Below are positions 49,482 to 57,677 of a DNA stretch of 64,000 nucleotides, piece after piece. Position numbers and translations under genes: made by a program. The stretch comes from an uncultured Collinsella sp. (GTDB lineage Bacteria > Actinomycetota > Coriobacteriia > Coriobacteriales > Coriobacteriaceae), in assembly GCA_959020715.1 (NCBI GenBank), contig CAUESV010000008.1, positions 27,448 through 91,447 on the forward strand, written 5' to 3'. Numbering within the stretch: the first letter of the stretch is position 1; every line of letters starts with the position of its first letter. The notes beneath the pieces were generated by a model. It saw only the letters and a list, made by a program, of their open reading frames with translations. It searched no databases and had not been told where the DNA came from.

Positions 49482-52400
49482 CTAGCGCTTCTTTGGGATC
49501 GACCTAAGGCGAGCGAACCATAGGGCTGCGGCACCCGAGGTCAGGAGCGCGGTGATGCAAGCGGCGATGGGAACTGATCCTGTTGCCGGTAGGTCCTGCG
49601 GTAGGGTACAGCGTTGAATGACGCTGTCCTCGTCATGTGACTCAAGTTTATCGCCGCCACCGTTGCGGCAAAGATCGACGCGCGCGCTGTTGGTGAGTGC
49701 GGTTTGGTGCGTATAAGCCGACGTTGCCTGCATGTGTACGACTGCGCCCCGAGCGTCTGTGCCAAGGATTGCTTTGGCATCGTCAAGGTCGTCGTGCTCA
49801 TCTTTGAGATTATCGCGGGTCCAAGAATCCGCATCGCTTCGAGTCGTAAAGTCGGCGGCTACCGCACCGTATTCAATTCGAATGCCCGTTACGACGGTAT
49901 TGGATGCAAGGTCGAGTTCTTTCGCCTCGAGTGTGGTGGATTCCGTGGTCGAGATATCCGCCTTCCAGAGGTGCCAACCGTCGTAATCGACGAGGCGACA
50001 GTCCTCACCCAGGCTCTCTTTTACTTCGTCGGACTCAAGCCAAGGATTTTCGTGCCCATCGTCAAGTGTCGCGTTTGCCGGCTCATCGACGTCTGTTGAG
50101 TCCAACGGCGTCGTGCGATACCATACGTTGCACAGACCATTGAGGTCGCCGATGGCGACGGGGGTTTCGATTGAGACGAATCTCGCCGTATCGTCCTCGG
50201 CACACTCAAGATCATCGGTAATTGTAAACTCATCAACCCAGGTAGTTGAATCGTTTCGAGCGTCGATGGTATAGGAGAAAAGCCCATCCGTATTGGTTTG
50301 CATCGCGGCACGGTTTTTACCATCGCCGTTAGCCAACAGGCCCTTTTCGATAGGTTGGACAAGTTCCTGACGCTTGTCGACCTGCCCCTTGATCTCGATG
50401 GGCACATCCTTCATCGCGACGGATTGGACTTCTCCCGTATCCTTTATTTCAAACGTTATCTCCTCGGCAAGGTCATAGGTCCGCGGAGACATCATTTCGC
50501 GCAACGAGTAGGTGCCGGGTGCAAGATGTTCGACGCGGTGTGGCTTGTCGGATGAGGTCCAGGAGTCTATTTCGGTTTTATCGGGACCATATAAGGTGAG
50601 CCGTGCGCCTTCTACTTCCTGCTCACCGCTTGCATCGACCTTGGAGATATCAACCTTGGTGTAATCGTCGGATACGTTAAGCCGTGCTTCTACAACGGGT
50701 GTTTTCTGGTCGGCATAAGTAAGGTCGACAATATGGGTTGTCTGATCGAGCAAGAAGCCTGCCGGCGCTTGAGTCTCGACAACCTCGTAGCGTGCGGTGC
50801 CAGATCCCAGTGGGAGGTTGTCCGCGCGTGCTTCTCCAGTTTCATCCGTCGTGACGGTAGCGACAGTCTCACCGTCGAGTGCGGCAATGCTACCGTCGGG
50901 GCGCACGATATCACCCGAGGCACGGATCTCAAAGATGGCGCCCGCGAGGCTGCTGCCGTCTACGGCATCGGTTTTAACGAACCTGATATTTCCGGTCGCG
51001 GCGTGGTCATAATACGAGGCGATTGCAACGGGCGTTAGGTTCATGTCGGCGGGTATGTTTACCTCGATTTCTTCGCCGATAAGATAGGGCTCTTTGGCCG
51101 AGGTTTCGCGTACATAATAGGTGCCCGGCACGAGCGATTCGGGCAGTGTGACGGTCCCGGTCGCGTCAGTCGTAAAGGTGTCCATTACGTTATGTGCTGG
51201 ATACCAGCAAGTTTGTGAGACAGGTTCGTGATTGCTGTCGAGGAGTTGGAAGGTGAATCCGGCTAGGGGAACAGAAGCGCCTGTTTGGGCATCGCGTTTT
51301 ACAATCTGGAGATGCGTCGACAGAGCGTGGTTGTCCACGATATATTGAAGCTCGGCGCCGTCGGAAATCTGATTGGCCCCGACGGTCCATTCCCCTGCAC
51401 GTTTAAAACCCTCGGGGACGGTTTCCGGAACCTCGCGAACCGTGTAGCCGGCACGGTCGTATGGGACGGCTCCGTGGACACCGGCGGGTCGCTTGCCTGT
51501 GCCGAACCATGCTTCGGGCTGATCTTTGGTGGAGGCAAAGCCATAGATGTTTGTGGTCAGTGTGCCAACAACCTGATGAGAGCTGTTGCTGACAACCTCA
51601 AAGACAACACCTCCCGCCGGCTGCTCTAGGCCGGATTGGTCGCTACTGCCGTAATCCTTGAATTTGGAAATCTCAAGGTCAAACGCAATGGGGATATCGG
51701 AAACGCGAGATTCGATCTCGACCACGCCTGAATCGCCGAGCTGGTCGGCTCCAACGGTATAGGTCCAGCTGTCGTTGGATGGCAGGTAGCCCTCGGGGCC
51801 TTTTGATTCGTAGATGGTAAAGGTTCCTAAGGGGACATCGGCGAGAGTGGCCCGACCGCTTTCGTCGGTCGTGAGGATTTGCGCCCATCCAGGGGTTGAT
51901 TGTGATACGCACGTGAACCCTGCTCCTGCGAGTGAAGATCCCACCTGGGGGCCGGCATTCGTCGCGGCATCGAGTTTTACGATACGCAGGTTGATGGTGC
52001 CGGGCTGTTCATCAATGGCGACCCGCCCGCCGTCATTCCCCGTGGTAAAGGCAATACGATCGTGGCGGGGGACATAGCCGGCCGGCGCCTTCGTTTCAAC
52101 TAGGTAGTATGCCGTGTTGGGCAGAAGTGTTGCTTGCGCTCGACCGTTGCTGTCCATCTTGATGGTGCCGACACGTGCGCCGCTGGCGCTCTCAAAAATA
52201 TCGAATGTTGCCCCGGTAAACTGATAGGTATTGTTTCCGCTGGTAATAACGGTGTTAGCAGACTGCTTTTGGAAGGAAACAGAGACCGCCGGCAGTACAT
52301 AGAGCATGTCTTGACGTTTGCTGCCGCCCGATACGGCTCCTAGATAGCGTCGCGCGCGGTGCGGAGCGGCTTTGATGCTTCCTGATTTTGCGCTGTCGTG

Positions 52401-52913
52401 GAGCCACCGCGCAGCCGCCACGACTTCATTGTCGGCGGTAAAGTGTCCGCTCTTGGTTTTGCCCTGAGCGGTCGTGTAGGAGTAGGTGCCGTCGACATGG
52501 GTAGTGCCGTTGAGCATCCATACGGCAAGCTGGGTGGCGGCGCGGGCGCGATCGGGTGAAAGATGGTAACCGCCAAATGACGTGGCGGTAGGATATCCGT
52601 GACAAACGATTGCCGCGAACTCGTCGTCGAGCCACGCCCAGCCTTGATCAAAGTTGAGCCATGGGCCGCCCGGCTTGGTGGGGCCGGGGCGCTCCTGGTT
52701 CATGCAGTAGGCAATCGAGGTGTCTTGAGCTTCATACTTGCCGATGAAGAAGGGTCCACAATCATCGCTAATAGTGCGGAAGCCGAGCTGGTCATAGCCA
52801 TCGACGGCAAATGCGGCTCCCGGTGCCAGGCAGCCGAAAAGCAGGAAGAGGAGCAGGAGCAGCGGACCTGTTGCGATTGCGCTGTGGACAGAGTGCGTGG
52901 GTGCGTTGGACAT
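49482..52913 (-). CDS. Sortase-anchored thioester/SpaA-type surface adhesin
   Basis: A 1,143-residue cell-wall protein. It has a signal peptide (to about residue 36), then a thioester-domain-like region with Cys70 in AYCMNQE and Gln128 in ATQLAVW, the pair that forms the reactive bond in known thioester adhesins. About six SpaA/prealbumin-like repeats follow (GATFDIFES...YYLVETKAPAGY; SLAGAIFEIRA; VEGARLTLYG), then a C-terminal globular stretch, the sortase signal LPATG at 1108-1112, a membrane helix and a basic tail. Likely a host-binding adhesin or pilus tip. No sortase or pilin partner is in the window. ATG with AAGGAG upstream; monocistronic. Confidence 0.88.
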   Translation of the reverse strand: MSNAPTHSVHSAIATGPLLLLLFLLFGCLAPGAAFAVDGYDQLGFRTISDDCGPFFIGKYEAQDTSIAYCMNQERPGPTKPGGPWLNFDQGWAWLDDEFAAIVCHGYPTATSFGGYHLSPDRARAATQLAVWMLNGTTHVDGTYSYTTAQGKTKSGHFTADNEVVAAARWLHDSAKSGSIKAAPHRARRYLGAVSGGSKRQDMLYVLPAVSVSFQKQSANTVITSGNNTYQFTGATFDIFESASGARVGTIKMDSNGRAQATLLPNTAYYLVETKAPAGYVPRHDRIAFTTGNDGGRVAIDEQPGTINLRIVKLDAATNAGPQVGSSLAGAGFTCVSQSTPGWAQILTTDESGRATLADVPLGTFTIYESKGPEGYLPSNDSWTYTVGADQLGDSGVVEIESRVSDIPIAFDLEISKFKDYGSSDQSGLEQPAGGVVFEVVSNSSHQVVGTLTTNIYGFASTKDQPEAWFGTGKRPAGVHGAVPYDRAGYTVREVPETVPEGFKRAGEWTVGANQISDGAELQYIVDNHALSTHLQIVKRDAQTGASVPLAGFTFQLLDSNHEPVSQTCWYPAHNVMDTFTTDATGTVTLPESLVPGTYYVRETSAKEPYLIGEEIEVNIPADMNLTPVAIASYYDHAATGNIRFVKTDAVDGSSLAGAIFEIRASGDIVRPDGSIAALDGETVATVTTDETGEARADNLPLGSGTARYEVVETQAPAGFLLDQTTHIVDLTYADQKTPVVEARLNVSDDYTKVDISKVDASGEQEVEGARLTLYGPDKTEIDSWTSSDKPHRVEHLAPGTYSLREMMSPRTYDLAEEITFEIKDTGEVQSVAMKDVPIEIKGQVDKRQELVQPIEKGLLANGDGKNRAAMQTNTDGLFSYTIDARNDSTTWVDEFTITDDLECAEDDTARFVSIETPVAIGDLNGLCNVWYRTTPLDSTDVDEPANATLDDGHENPWLESDEVKESLGEDCRLVDYDGWHLWKADISTTESTTLEAKELDLASNTVVTGIRIEYGAVAADFTTRSDADSWTRDNLKDEHDDLDDAKAILGTDARGAVVHMQATSAYTHQTALTNSARVDLCRNGGGDKLESHDEDSVIQRCTLPQDLPATGSVPIAACITALLTSGAAALWFARLRSIPKKR

Positions 52914-53167
52914 GGCTGCTCCTTATCCCTCGTGCGCCGCACGGGGAGGCTGCGACGCGTAGGATGAGGCTACCCCCGAGGTTCATGCGGGTAAGTACCG
53001 GAGCCTGACCAAAAGCTTGCCCAATTCCTGACAAATTGAGCTCAAATACAACAATCAAGCAAAAGCGCAGGTAGAAGATAAGGGGAACAGGAAGTCAAAG
53101 GTCCTCGTCTCCACAATTGACGCGATTTTCAAACGAATCTCCACAGCTAAAACAAGCATCACCACCC
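52914..53167. other. Intergenic region upstream of the adhesin
   Basis: About 250 bp with no gene. It probably contains the adhesin promoter; the stretch 53030-53130 is AT-richer. No clear promoter pair or operator was seen by eye. Confidence 0.4.
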
Positions 53168-53197
53168 TTGTATCGAACAAGACAACCGCGTTATACT
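53168..53197 (+). promoter_or_regulatory. Predicted promoter of tRNA-Gly
   Basis: TTGTAT (53168-53173), 18-bp spacer, TATACT (53192-53197), ending 13 bp before the tRNA. Confidence 0.6.
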
Positions 53198-53210
53198 AGC
53201 CAACACACAA

Positions 53211-53285
53211 GCGGGCATCGCCAAGTGGTAAGGCATCAGCTTCCCAAGCTGACACTCGCGGGTTCGAGTCCCGTTGCCCGCTCCA
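53211..53285 (+). tRNA. tRNA-Gly (CCC)
   Basis: Acceptor GCGGGCA pairs with TGCCCGC, CCA is encoded, and anticodon loop TTCCCAA gives CCC. Confidence 0.95.
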
Positions 53286-53297
53286 GTTAAGAGCACA

Positions 53298-53329
53298 AGC
53301 ACGGCACCATCACGGTGCCGTGCTTTTTT
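53298..53329 (+). terminator. Terminator after tRNA-Gly
   Basis: GCACGGCACC pairs with GGTGCCGTGC, followed by TTTTTT. Confidence 0.92.
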
Positions 53330-53345
53330 CAATAAAGTGCCGGGA

Positions 53346-53738
53346 CTCGAACCCGACAGGGTGCGAGCGTTAAGCAAACGCGAAGCGTTTGTAGCGAGCA
53401 GGCGAAGGCGCCGACAGGCGCCTGAAGCCGGTGCGGATTTGCGAAGCAAATACGCGGACGTCCCGTTGCCCGCTCCACCGAGCGCGGGAGAACTCGGGAC
53501 GGCCAATTCAACAAAGTTTTCCCCATCGTCTCCGTGAATCCGAGGAGATCGCCGCAGCCGGTGCGCGTCCGCGACGCGGGCGCGCGGACGTCCCGTTGCC
53601 CGCTCCATGGAGCAAGGAAGATTTCGGGAATGGTAGATTCAGCCCGCTTTGCTCCCGCACTTCCCCGGATCTCGGTATGCCACTGAAGCCGGTGCGGATT
53701 TGCGAAGCAAATACGCGGACGTCCCCATGGCCGCTCCT
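53346..53738. repeat. Three tandem ~131-bp units ending in the tRNA-Gly 3' end
   Basis: The 18-bp 3' end of tRNA-Gly (GTCCCGTTGCCCGCTCCA) recurs at 53460-53477 and 53591-53608, and in degraded form at ~53721-53737, giving three units of about 131 bp. Each unit's second half shares AAGCCGGTGCG, a small hairpin and CGCGGACGTCCC. The first unit starts with an inverted copy of the tRNA T arm (CGGGACTCGAACCCG). No gene is supported here. Confidence 0.85.
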
Positions 53739-53840
53739 GCGGCAAAATGTTAGGTTAATGCCTGCTGCCCATACTTGCACCTGCGCACGGTACAATGGTT
53801 GGGTTACGACCAACGTGCCAATAACCAAAAAGGAGCCGCT

Positions 53841-55187
53841 ATGATCGATCGCTATACCCGCCCGGAGATGGGACACATTTTCTCCCTCGAGAACAAGTAT
53901 GCCATTTGGCAGGAAATCGAGGTTCTGGCCTGCGAGGCCCAGGCGGAGCTCGGCAAGATCGGTATTTCCAAAGACGAGGCCCAGTGGATCCGCGACCATG
54001 CCAGCTTTGAGAAGGCGAAGGTCGATGAGATCGAGGAAGTCACGCGCCACGACGTCATTGCCTTCCTGACCAACATGAAGGAGTACATCGATGCCGATGT
54101 TCCCGAGGGCGACCCCAAGCCCAGCCGCTGGGTTCACTATGGCATGACCAGCTCCGATCTGGGCGACACGGCCCTGTGCTACCAGCTCACCCAGGCCTGC
54201 GACCTGATCATCGAGGACGTCAAGAAACTCGGCGAGATCTGCAAGCGTCGTGCCTTCGAGGAGCGCAACACGCTCTGTGCCGGACGTACTCATGGCATCC
54301 ATGCCGAGCCGATGACCTTCGGCATGAAGTTTGGCTCTTGGGCCTGGGAGCTCAAGCGCGATCTGGACCGTCTTGAGGACGCCCGCAAGAATGTTGCCTT
54401 CGGTGCCATCTCGGGCGCTGTCGGCACGTACAGCTCCATCGAGCCGTTTGTCGAGGAATATGTCTGCGAGCACCTGGGCCTGGTTCACGACCCGCTGTCC
54501 ACGCAGGTTATTAGCCGCGATCATCACGCCTACCTCGCCGGCGTTCTTGCCACCACCTCGGCCACTTGTGAGCGCATCGCTACCGAGGTTCGCAATCTGC
54601 AGAAGACCGATACACTCGAGGCCGAGGAGCCGTTCCGTAAGGGTCAAAAGGGCAGCTCCGCCATGCCGCACAAGCGCAACCCCATCACCATGGAGAAGGT
54701 CTGCGGCCTGTCGCGCGTCGTGAAGGCCAACGCGCAGGTTGCCTTCGACAACGTCGCCCTGTGGCACGAGCGTGACATTTCGCACTCCTCTGCCGAGCGT
54801 GTCGCCCAGGCCGATAGCTTCATCGCACTCGACCACATGTTCCAGTGCCTCATCCGCGTTATCGACGGCCTGCAGCTGTATCCCGCTCGCATGATGGCCA
54901 ACCTCAATAAGACCCGCGGCCTCATCTTCTCCTCCAAGGTGCTGCTCGCCCTCGTCGACACGGGTATCACCCGCGAGGACGCGTACGCCATTGTGCAGGA
55001 GAACGCCATGGCAACCTGGCGCGAGGTACAGGATTGTGTCTCCGGCCCCACCTTTAAGGAACGTCTCGAGGCCGACCCGCGCTGCACCGTCAGCCAGGAG
55101 AAGCTCGACGAGATTTTTGATCCGTGGGACTTCCTCACCCGTATCGACACAGTCTTTGATCGTCTGGAGCAGCTGAGCTTCGAGTAG
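53841..55187 (+). CDS. purB: Adenylosuccinate lyase
   Basis: Acts twice in purine synthesis: splits SAICAR to AICAR and adenylosuccinate to AMP, releasing fumarate. The 448-residue protein has the superfamily signature GSSAMPHKRNP, plus GMTSSDLGDTA and RTHGIHAEP. ATG 53841 with AAGGAG 6 bp upstream; an in-frame start at 53775 adds a stretch with no conservation. It follows the tRNA-Gly repeat array. Confidence 0.97.
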   Translation: MIDRYTRPEMGHIFSLENKYAIWQEIEVLACEAQAELGKIGISKDEAQWIRDHASFEKAKVDEIEEVTRHDVIAFLTNMKEYIDADVPEGDPKPSRWVHYGMTSSDLGDTALCYQLTQACDLIIEDVKKLGEICKRRAFEERNTLCAGRTHGIHAEPMTFGMKFGSWAWELKRDLDRLEDARKNVAFGAISGAVGTYSSIEPFVEEYVCEHLGLVHDPLSTQVISRDHHAYLAGVLATTSATCERIATEVRNLQKTDTLEAEEPFRKGQKGSSAMPHKRNPITMEKVCGLSRVVKANAQVAFDNVALWHERDISHSSAERVAQADSFIALDHMFQCLIRVIDGLQLYPARMMANLNKTRGLIFSSKVLLALVDTGITREDAYAIVQENAMATWREVQDCVSGPTFKERLEADPRCTVSQEKLDEIFDPWDFLTRIDTVFDRLEQLSFE

Positions 55188-55212
55188 GTTCGGGCATAAC
55201 GTTAGCTTTTTA

Positions 55213-55252
55213 GGGCGCTTTGCTGGTAATGTGTATTGCCGGCAAAGCGCCT
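55213..55252 (+). terminator. Hairpin after purB
   Basis: GGCGCTTTGC pairs with GCAAAGCGCC around an 18-base loop; only a weak T-rich side follows. Confidence 0.6.
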
Positions 55253-55315
55253 CGTTGCATTTAGGGAAAGACGGGGATAATAGTCGTCTCGAATAACATT
55301 CTGAGAGGGGATCGC

Positions 55316-55579
55316 ATGATTTCGTTTGATTACAAGCCTCAGGGCGTGTGTGCTCGCAATATTCACCTTGACCTTTCCGATGACGGCAACAAGGTGATGG
55401 GCGTTGAGTTTACCGGTGGCTGCGACGGCAATCTCAAGGCAATCTCCAAGCTGGTCGAGGGCGCTCCTGCCGATCGCGTAATCGAGGTTCTCGCCGGTAA
55501 TACCTGCGGTATGAAAAAGACCTCCTGCGCCGACCAGCTTACGCGCGCTATCGAGGCCGCTCGCGCCGAGATCGCCTAA
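55316..55579 (+). CDS. TSCPD domain-containing small protein
   Basis: An 87-residue protein matching the TSCPD/TIGR03905-type small proteins: VCARNIHLDLSDDGNKVMGVEFTGGCDGNLKAISKL and the cysteine-bearing GNTCGMKKTSCADQL. The domain also occurs at the ends of some ribonucleotide reductases; the free form has no settled role. ATG with GAGGGG upstream; its stop overlaps the next start by 1 bp (TAATG), so they are coupled. Confidence 0.9.
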   Translation: MISFDYKPQGVCARNIHLDLSDDGNKVMGVEFTGGCDGNLKAISKLVEGAPADRVIEVLAGNTCGMKKTSCADQLTRAIEAARAEIA

Positions 55580-56790
55580 TGGGTATCGCCGATCACATCA
55601 AGAACGGAATATCGCGTCGCGGCTTTGTACTCGGTGGGGCTGCCGCGGGCGCTGCCACGGTGCTTGCCGGATGCTCGAAAAAAACGGGCACCAGCGATGA
55701 TGCTGCCGGCGAGCCGCAGGTTATCAAGGACGATTCCAAAATCATCTCGATTACGGATGAGTACGAGGCAGTCGACATCGATCTTGAGCCGGCGGCGTCG
55801 TGGACGCTGCCACTGGGTACGCTGCTGTACTACTGCGACGGCGATTACGCCGCGGCGATGATGGCGCCCGCATCGGCACTGCACGCCAACACGCTCGGTG
55901 TGCTCAACCTGGGCGATGGCTCGCTTACCACATTAATCGAAGATCCTGTCGAGGGCACGGGATATGCATTCTACGATGTCCGTGCCGGCGACGGCGTATT
56001 CGCGTGGGTTGAGATGAACTTTGCCAATTCATCGTGGAAGCTCTACGCTCAAAATCTGTCGGGCGCTTCGCTCTCTGGCGATGTGGCTGAGCTCGATCGA
56101 GGTGGCAAGGACTATGATCCGCCACTGTTTACGGCGTTCGGGTCATCGGTTATCTGGTATAAAATGCCTTCGGCAGGCGGCAATAAAACGAGTAGTGATT
56201 CGTTTTGCTATCGTCGCTCGCTTGATGAATCCAAGGCCGAGGTAATTTGGAAATCGACGGGCCGCTTTGCATCGGCCCCGCGCGCGAGCGACGGCATTTT
56301 GACCATCTCGCCGCGTGTCCGCAACGACGAGGGCGTCTACTACGGCATAACGGCAATCGATCTGACCGACGGCAACAACACCAAGCGTGCCCAGCTGGTC
56401 CTTCCCTCGTCAGTCTCGCCTTTCGAGGCCGTATATATGGGCGATACCTTCGTGTTTTCTATCGAGGCGACCTATAGCGGTGTGGGCAGCCTGGGCAACA
56501 TGGGCACGTATATCGGTAATGAGGGAGGGCCGTACCTCTTTCTGTCACGCGAGCCGCTCGCATGTGCGGCTGGCAAGAAGAATAAATACCTTGTTAAGGT
56601 ACAGGCGTCGCATTTCCTGATCGACACCTCTGCCAAGACCTATGGCTCACTGCTGTCGCCCGACCGCGCTTTGGAGTATGGCGATTATCCAGCTACGGCG
56701 GGAAAATCGGACTCATTCCTTACGTACGCCACGGTGCGCAACAGCCAGGGTATACCAGAGACGGTCACTGCACGCCTATTCTCTCTTTAA
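55579..56790 (+). CDS. Predicted Tat-exported lipoprotein, function unknown
   Basis: A 403-residue secreted protein. The N-terminus has a twin-arginine motif SRRGFVLGG, an Ala-rich hydrophobic stretch and a lipobox LAGC (Cys32), so it is probably exported folded and lipid-anchored. The body is beta-rich with repeated short strands and aromatic turns (TLLYYCDGDYAA, FAWVEMNF, SVIWYKMP), consistent with a beta-propeller, but I recognise no family. Translationally coupled to the TSCPD gene. Confidence 0.75.
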   Translation: MGIADHIKNGISRRGFVLGGAAAGAATVLAGCSKKTGTSDDAAGEPQVIKDDSKIISITDEYEAVDIDLEPAASWTLPLGTLLYYCDGDYAAAMMAPASALHANTLGVLNLGDGSLTTLIEDPVEGTGYAFYDVRAGDGVFAWVEMNFANSSWKLYAQNLSGASLSGDVAELDRGGKDYDPPLFTAFGSSVIWYKMPSAGGNKTSSDSFCYRRSLDESKAEVIWKSTGRFASAPRASDGILTISPRVRNDEGVYYGITAIDLTDGNNTKRAQLVLPSSVSPFEAVYMGDTFVFSIEATYSGVGSLGNMGTYIGNEGGPYLFLSREPLACAAGKKNKYLVKVQASHFLIDTSAKTYGSLLSPDRALEYGDYPATAGKSDSFLTYATVRNSQGIPETVTARLFSL

Positions 56791-56849
56791 GCTTAGAGGG
56801 GTTAAAAAGGCGCCAACAGGGGAATAAGCGCGTTGTAATTGTGAGTACC

Positions 56850-56889
56850 GCCCGCCGAGCTGCCGCGTCATAGCGGCATCCGGCGGGCT
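56850..56889 (+). terminator. Hairpin after the lipoprotein gene
   Basis: GCCCGCCG..GCCGC pairs with GCGGC..CGGCGGGC in an imperfect long stem; no T run follows, so termination is uncertain. Confidence 0.5.
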
Positions 56890-56943
56890 CAGGTGCGTTA
56901 AAATGGGCTTGTTCTTAGCTAATTGAGACAGGGGGGCCGTGTT

Positions 56944-57666
56944 ATGGCTTCAGATGCAAAAAAGATTCTGCTGGTCGAGGATGAGAAGGCAATCCGTGAC
57001 GCCGTCGCTGCCTATCTCGAGCGCGAAGGCTACTGGGTTGTGGGCGTCGGCGACGGCCAGTCCGCGATCGAGGAGTTCGAGAAGCATCAGTTCGACCTGG
57101 TCGTGCTCGATCTTATGCTCCCCAAGATTCCCGGCGAGCGCGTTTGCCGCACCATTCGCGATACCTCGGATGTCCCCATCATCATGCTGACGGCTAAGGG
57201 CGAGATCGAGGACCGTATTATCGGTCTTGAGCTCGGCGCCGACGACTATCTGATTAAGCCGTTCTCGCCGCGCGAGCTCGTCGCCCGCGTTCGCGCTCTG
57301 TTCCGCCGTGCCCACCAGGCCGACGAGCCCGCCGTCGAGGTGCTCGACTTCGGCGATCTGGTCATCGATATTTCGGGCCACAAGATCTTGGTCGAGGGCA
57401 AGGAAGTCGATCTGACGGCTTCCGAGTTCAAGCTGCTCACCACACTTGCTCGTCATCCCGGCCGTGTCTACAACCGTATGGAGCTGGTCGAGAAGGTGCT
57501 CGGGTACGACTTTGAGGGCTATGAGCGCACCATCGATAGCCACGTGAAGAACCTTCGCGCCAAGCTGGGCGATGATCCCAAGAAGCCCAAGTGGCTCTAC
57601 ACCGTCCATGGTGTCGGCTATCGCTTCGAGGCTCCGGCTAAGACCGATAAGTCGGACGAGAAATAG
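56944..57666 (+). CDS. OmpR/PhoB-family response regulator
   Basis: A 240-residue two-component regulator. The receiver domain has acidic residues in LLVEDEKA, phospho-acceptor Asp56 in LVVLDLMLP, Thr in IIMLTAKG and Lys in YLIKPFSPRE. The C-terminal winged helix reads VDLTASEFKLLTTLARHPGRVYNR and SHVKNLRAKLGDD. I chose ATG 56944, preceded by an AGGGGGG stretch. Paired with the sensor kinase 11 bp downstream. Confidence 0.95.
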   Translation: MASDAKKILLVEDEKAIRDAVAAYLEREGYWVVGVGDGQSAIEEFEKHQFDLVVLDLMLPKIPGERVCRTIRDTSDVPIIMLTAKGEIEDRIIGLELGADDYLIKPFSPRELVARVRALFRRAHQADEPAVEVLDFGDLVIDISGHKILVEGKEVDLTASEFKLLTTLARHPGRVYNRMELVEKVLGYDFEGYERTIDSHVKNLRAKLGDDPKKPKWLYTVHGVGYRFEAPAKTDKSDEK

Positions 57667-57677
57667 GGAAATCACAT

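Noticed and set aside
53346..53738. CRISPR array reading of the tandem repeats after tRNA-Gly
   Set aside because: Units are ~131 bp with similar, not unique, interiors; there are no 25-45-bp repeats with regular spacers and no cas genes.
53329..53745. Short open frames over the tRNA-Gly repeat array
   Set aside because: They read through tRNA-derived repeats and lack ribosome binding sites; stop-poor frames are expected in GC-rich hairpin DNA.
53775..53796. Promoter TTGCAC...TACAAT before purB
   Set aside because: The spacer is only 10 bp, too short for a sigma-70 promoter.
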